A program made the translations under genes and the position numbers. Of a DNA stretch of 64,000 nucleotides, positions 59,062 to 64,000 are shown piece after piece. Within the stretch, counting starts at the first letter, position 1; every line of letters starts with the position of its first letter. Source of the stretch: Aphelocoma coerulescens (lineage: Eukaryota > Chordata > Aves > Passeriformes > Corvidae); contig NW_027183519.1 in assembly GCF_041296385.1 (NCBI RefSeq), positions 186,001-250,000 of the forward strand, written 5' to 3'. Below the pieces are notes generated by a model that searched no databases, was not told the origin of the DNA, and saw only the letters and a list, made by a program, of their open reading frames with translations.

Positions 59062-62000
59062 AAATGCAATGACCCTGCTCACCAGGCTCTCAGCATATTT
59101 GCTCCTCACATACTTAGGTTAGTACACCTTAGCTCACTGAGGTAGTGCCTTATGTCACATCTGGGCCACTAACAGCATCATCCTGGAGCCGGTGGCAACA
59201 GGAAAGGTGTGTGGATTTGGCCATTGCTGGTTGACAAAGTGTGCAACAGGATATGACTCTCTGCAACCACGCTTGGATGTCCCCCTGACATTGGCTGCTG
59301 TGGTTAGGGAGGATGGAGAAAACAAGGAGGATTATTTTGGGGGTAGAGGAGTGGCAGCACACACTGACTCTGGGTTTCAGTGGGGTTTTTGAGACAGCTC
59401 CTCATGTTACTCGCCGGGTGGGTGCTGTTTTGTGGAGACAAAGACAAGGTTTTCCTGCTCCCAGGCATGGAAAAGGATGCTTGATGCACTTAATTGGTGC
59501 ATCTCTCTGCATATGAGACATAAAGCATAGGTCTAGTTTCCAAATCAGGAGCTACAGCTCATGCATGTTTACTATATGAGAAACAAAAGAGCAGGGTATG
59601 AGGCGTGATGCAGCACGAGCCTCACATCAAGGGAAATATTCCCCTGTCTTCAAAGGGTCCTGGCTCAGGGCACCAGTCCACAGCCACTGCAGAGGCCATG
59701 GAAATAAGCTCCTTTTTGAGCTGGCAAATGTTGTCTTGTTTTTCTACTTGAGGAGTAGAAAACAGAAACTCACCTAGAGCTCTGCTCTGCTGTGCAATTT
59801 GTGGTACCAGATTTAATAAAGGGCTGTGTGGGAAGGAGTGCAGAAGGGAAAGAGAAAGGAGATGAGTGGGGGGAGCAGGCAGCTGCACTGCACCAGAGAG
59901 CATTGGTCTGCAGCATGCTGCCAGGGACAAGTGAGAGAGGCAGGACAGCCAGGCCACAGGTCTCCTCTTTGGCTTCTACTGTTGGGAGCAAGATGCGGAG
60001 CTGGCCCTGAGGAGCCCAGCCTGGGGACAGCCAGGCAGAGAAGAGGCAAAGCCCGGCCATCCCTTAATGTGTGGCCACCACACAGCCTCCACCAGGCTCC
60101 ACTGTGCAGGGTGCTGGCATGCTGTGCCTGTGGGATGCCCCTCAGTTGTTGCCAGGATCACCCTAGAAAGATACTGGGCCTGGCACCCAAGAGGGGACAG
60201 GAAAATGGGAGCATGGATAAAATCCTTCATCCCTTTGCCTACAAGACATGGCACAGTAGCAATTCTCAGAAACTGAAGTCTGGACCCCACCCTGGGCTTG
60301 CTCAGTGGCAGCCCCTTGCTTTTGGGCTCACCAGTGTGGCCTCAGGCATCCAGGGGGAGTGCAGGATATTGTATCATGCAACAAGTGAGCTGAATAATCA
60401 TGGTAGGAAGAAGGGAAACATTGAACACCAACAAAAGCCCTGGGAAACTATTTTATTGCTAGCAAAACTCTGCCGGTCTTTGTTTTGTGAGTGCACTTCC
60501 CATGAAATGCAATTGCTCACTGTGGTTTTAAACTGAGACCACCCTGAAAAAGAAGGCAGCTTCCATTAAATTGAATCACTTTTCCCCAGAACTGGAATGA
60601 CAGTGGTAATGTTGATAAGGAACAATAGCTGTTAAGTGAGAGCATCCTTTATATTTCCTATTAAATCACTGTCATTTCCAGCACAAATGGATCACGCATG
60701 CATGTCATGCTGATTTACAGTGATAAAGCCTTAGTCGTGATCAGTTATTGTAGTGCCTAAGCAGAGCATGAAAGGTGGCACAAACATGCAACTACACTGC
60801 ACCAGGCCCAGACCAATATTTGGATCTAACTTAGCATTAGCAGATGAGCTGGTGCAACAGTGATGGGAATTTTTTCAAAAATGTTCATATGCCCATCATC
60901 AGTGTAACCTTGAAGGCTATTGATCTTCTCCATCTCCCCTTTCCAGCGGTCTTCAGAAGTGGAAAGGCAGGAAGCAAACGGAGAAGGAGCAGCAGCACAT
61001 GACTGCCATAGATCTGACCATGGAGAGGCAGCACAAAGCAAATGTAATGTCCAATGAATGATTCAACCTAAAGACTAGACATCAGCAAGGAGAAAGTGGG
61101 GTTGCTGAGTGCAGAAGAAGGCAAGGTTGGACGAGCATCGGTGTTGCAGCAGTCATTCAGGGAAGGTTTCTTCTCTTGAGGATGTTTTCCAAAAGTTGCT
61201 GAGCTTCTTGGAGCCCATGGGCTGCTGCCACACTGAGCAGTTTCTCCACTTTCCTGAAGGACATGAAACCTTCATCAAGAAAATCTAGGAGGAAGTCCTA
61301 AATTCAGTCCTAGCTAAATTTTAATTACCCTGGCTTTTTTAAGAGGAACAGAGCTACTCAATCTGAAAACATCTGTAAAGTTAACTTTCCCTTATTCAGA
61401 AAATGATCTGATTTTCCTTCTGCTTTTTCCTGTGGTCTGAGCTCGTATGTTCTAGGTTTGGTGATTTTCTCTTCTTAGTTGAAGGACAAATAGCTTTGGA
61501 GTTCTTGAAATACCACCAATATGTGAGTCTGATCATGAAATATGCAGTGGAGACTGAAACAGAATTCACTGGCTTCAAATCACAAGGTTTACCCAAACAA
61601 TGCTTTCTTAGCTTTGTTTAGCTTACAACTGCTCTTTTCAACCTCATTTTTAATTTTCAGTCTTGGAGCAAATGAAAAGACTCAAAATGAAACAATACAC
61701 AAAATCACAAAAGGGCTGGGTTTCACTGTGATGGGATCAGTTGTTCCAGCTTCACTTAGCCCCAGAACAAGCCTCCACAGTGACTGTACAAAGCACAAGG
61801 CAAGTCTTCTTTGTCTGCAGGCCTTGCTGGGAGCACTGGTGTGTGGTGTGTGCACTTGCACATCATGGAGAGAAACTCATCCCAGGCAGTTTCAACCCAC
61901 CCCCAGGCAGTCAGCAGGAAACCTCTCATTGACCCCACTGAATGGAAGGAGGGTGAAAAGGGAACTCCTTTAAAAGAGAAAGGCAGGTCTTTATAGCAGA

Positions 62001-62550
62001 AAATTCACATGTCACTTCAACAGCTCTTTCTACACCAGTACAGATCTTGTCCCTTGCCCTCACTGGGAAATCATCATGGAAAAACATGTGCAATCAGACC
62101 ACAGGCATTTTAGGTACTGAGACACCTAATTTTAAAAATGTCTTTGGACTAACTGTGGTTTTCCATTTCCCTGCTGCAGGTAGGGCTGCATTACTGACAA
62201 TACAAAAAGAGGGCATTAGAAATGCTGGAGTAGCTTCATGCATGGAGTACCTAGAGCACCAGGTTTCCCTCCCTCCCCAAGAGGAGCTGGGAATTGAGAT
62301 GTAATAGGAAGGAAGACGATTATCTCAGGTTACCCTTCTTCAAGTGCCATGGTCATGTTTCTGAGTGTCCCCACTGCCAGGTTGAAGGAGGAGTGGGGAT
62401 GGCCCTGCCCCGCAGCTTGCCTACAGCCAGGAAGAGACAAGCACAGAAAATGGTAAGAGAAATACAGAAGAAAAAAACCTGAGTTTGAATGTTTTCAAGC
62501 AAGGTAGGAATTGCTTTTGGCTGAGAGAGTTACTTTTCTTCCTAGCAGCT
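59062..62550. other. Non-coding, nothing recognised
   Basis: Short open frames only, none with family signatures. No RNA gene recognised. Confidence 0.5.
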
Positions 62551-63075
62551 GGTACAGTGCTGTGCTTTGGATTCAGTATGAGAATAATGTTGGTAACACA
62601 CTGATACTTTGGTTGCTGCTGAGCAGTGCTTACCCTAAATCCAGGATTTTTCAGTTTCCCACGCTCTGGCAGCGAGCAGGTGCACAAGAAGCTGGGAGGG
62701 AGCACAGCCAGGACAGCAGACCCGAACTTGCCAAAGGGATATTCCATGCCATGGAGCATCATGGGCAGTGTATACACTGGGGAGGTTGGTCAGGAGCTGC
62801 TGACTGCTTGTCGGGGATGGGCTGGGCATTGGTCAGAGCATGATGAGCAATTGTACTGGGTATCACCTCTGTTTCTTGGAGTTTATTCCTCTCTTTTATT
62901 AGTATTGTTATTGTTAAATTTTACTTTATTTCAATTATCACACTGCTCTTATTTCAACCCATGGGTTTTACCTTATTCCAATTCTCCTCCCCATCCCACA
63001 GGACTGGGAGAGAAGGGGAGAAACCAGTGAGCAGCTGCATGGTACTTAGTTGCTAGTTGAAATTAAACCATGACA
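62551..63075 (+). mobile_element. Solo LTR of a common avian family
   Basis: Phrases such as TTGGATTCAGTATGAGAATA, GCACAGCCAGGACAGCAGAC, GGGGATGGGCTGGGCATTGG and the end GAAATTAAACCATGACA follow the order of a widespread avian ERV LTR as I recall it. The start is approximate; no target duplication was found. Confidence 0.6.
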
Positions 63076-64000
63076 GAGCAAATAAGGAAAAAGTTATGTA
63101 TCATTCACTTTTTGAAATATGACTCCTTTGAAATTTCAGGCCCTGATTTGGGAAACATCCTTATTCAGAAACGCATGAAGGCTTCAGCGTTTCTCTAGGT
63201 ATGGATGTCTTTAATGATGCCTTCTTGATTTACACCTCCTGCTGCCACAGGCATAGTTATTTCCACCCTAACAGTCCTGCAGCTTGATGCTGTTCTCTGC
63301 CTTGAGCAGGCAGAGATAACATCCAATGTGCCTACTTCTCTCCCCTTGCTTTTTGGGTAGCATAGTAAATCTCCCTCTCCTTAATCCTTCCCATTTCTCA
63401 CCAAGAATGGGAGTATTCTGGGAGATGCAGCCCAGGCTTCCACCGCGAGTGTAACTACTATGGGTACCACAGCAAATGCACACACAGGCATGGCTGCATC
63501 ACTTACGTGGCAGAAGCCTCTTGGGAGGGTGTGCTGAGAGCAGGAAAATAATACACTGCTGTAACTTGATTTCCTGTTGCCTCAGCAGCTCCTGGCTCAC
63601 TCCCATCCTGCACCTGTGCATTTTTTCTGCTGCCCACCTGCAGTGCAAACCTTCCCATAAAGCCACACAGCAGCACCAGGATCCCTCTGCACTCGCTGCC
63701 AAGACACTTCCTTTTTTCCCACTGATTAAAAAAAATAATACTAGCAGGTGGGGAAAGTGGAGCAAAGCGTATAATACAACCCACAGTGAGAAGTCAGGAG
63801 CTCCTACTGTCCCTGCTGCCACCTGTGAGCCTCCTTCCCACCAGCACAGGACAGCTCAGTGCAGCTTTCCCCCCAAAGCACTGCCAGCTTTTTCCTCCTC
63901 CCATACCACAGTAGCCTTTCCCCAGAAGAAGCCAATTTCCCATGGCAGGAATTTCTTGGGGGATTTTTGTGCCTCACCTGAACCAGTGCATGGCCATGTC
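63076..64000. other. Non-coding window end, nothing recognised
   Basis: No convincing coding, RNA or repeat feature. Confidence 0.5.

Overview
The window is vertebrate, almost certainly bird, nuclear DNA. Short exons with GT-AG introns, a CR1 LINE fragment, avian-type solo LTRs and a young betaretrovirus-like provirus all point that way. It is dominated by one gene on the minus strand, RNF4 (SUMO-targeted ubiquitin ligase). I could assemble its coding sequence from six exons (35556 down to 3889) with consistent phases, giving 180 residues: a basic N-terminus, three SUMO-interaction motifs, a linker and a complete C3HC4 RING ending in YHPIYL.

The most striking object lies inside RNF4, between exon 4 (32524-32627) and exon 5 (4357-4411). 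It is a head-to-tail array at 7813-31855: 16.4 copies of a unit of exactly 1465 bp that are nearly identical to one another. The unit is not an anonymous satellite. It is a diverged duplicate of the RNF4 exon 4 - intron 4 - exon 5 block. Every unit keeps an exon-4-like segment of exactly 104 nt and an exon-5-like segment of exactly 55 nt, each with AG and GT boundaries, no stop codon and the same phases as the real exons. A unit could therefore be spliced in as a 53-residue in-frame module, although the exon-5 copies have lost the first two zinc-binding cysteines of the RING. An older fused exon-5/exon-4 copy lies at 31968-32132, and a decayed exon-4 copy with a stop at 7489-7592. That makes 19 exon-4 homologues and 19 exon-5 homologues in one gene.

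Upstream of RNF4 (36.6-48.2 kb) I see no gene. At 48412-54621 there is a minus-strand provirus with two 376-bp LTRs that differ at two positions by eye, a 6-bp target duplication, a tRNA-Trp-like primer site, gag, dUTPase-protease, and RNase H-integrase. It has no reverse transcriptase core and no env. Its gag is split by a 443-bp solo LTR of another family, with its own 6-bp target duplication. The right end (54.6-64 kb) is non-coding with further solo LTRs, one bounded exactly (58375-59056).

All exon calls come from reading splice signals, phase and family knowledge. No alignment, transcript or database search was run.
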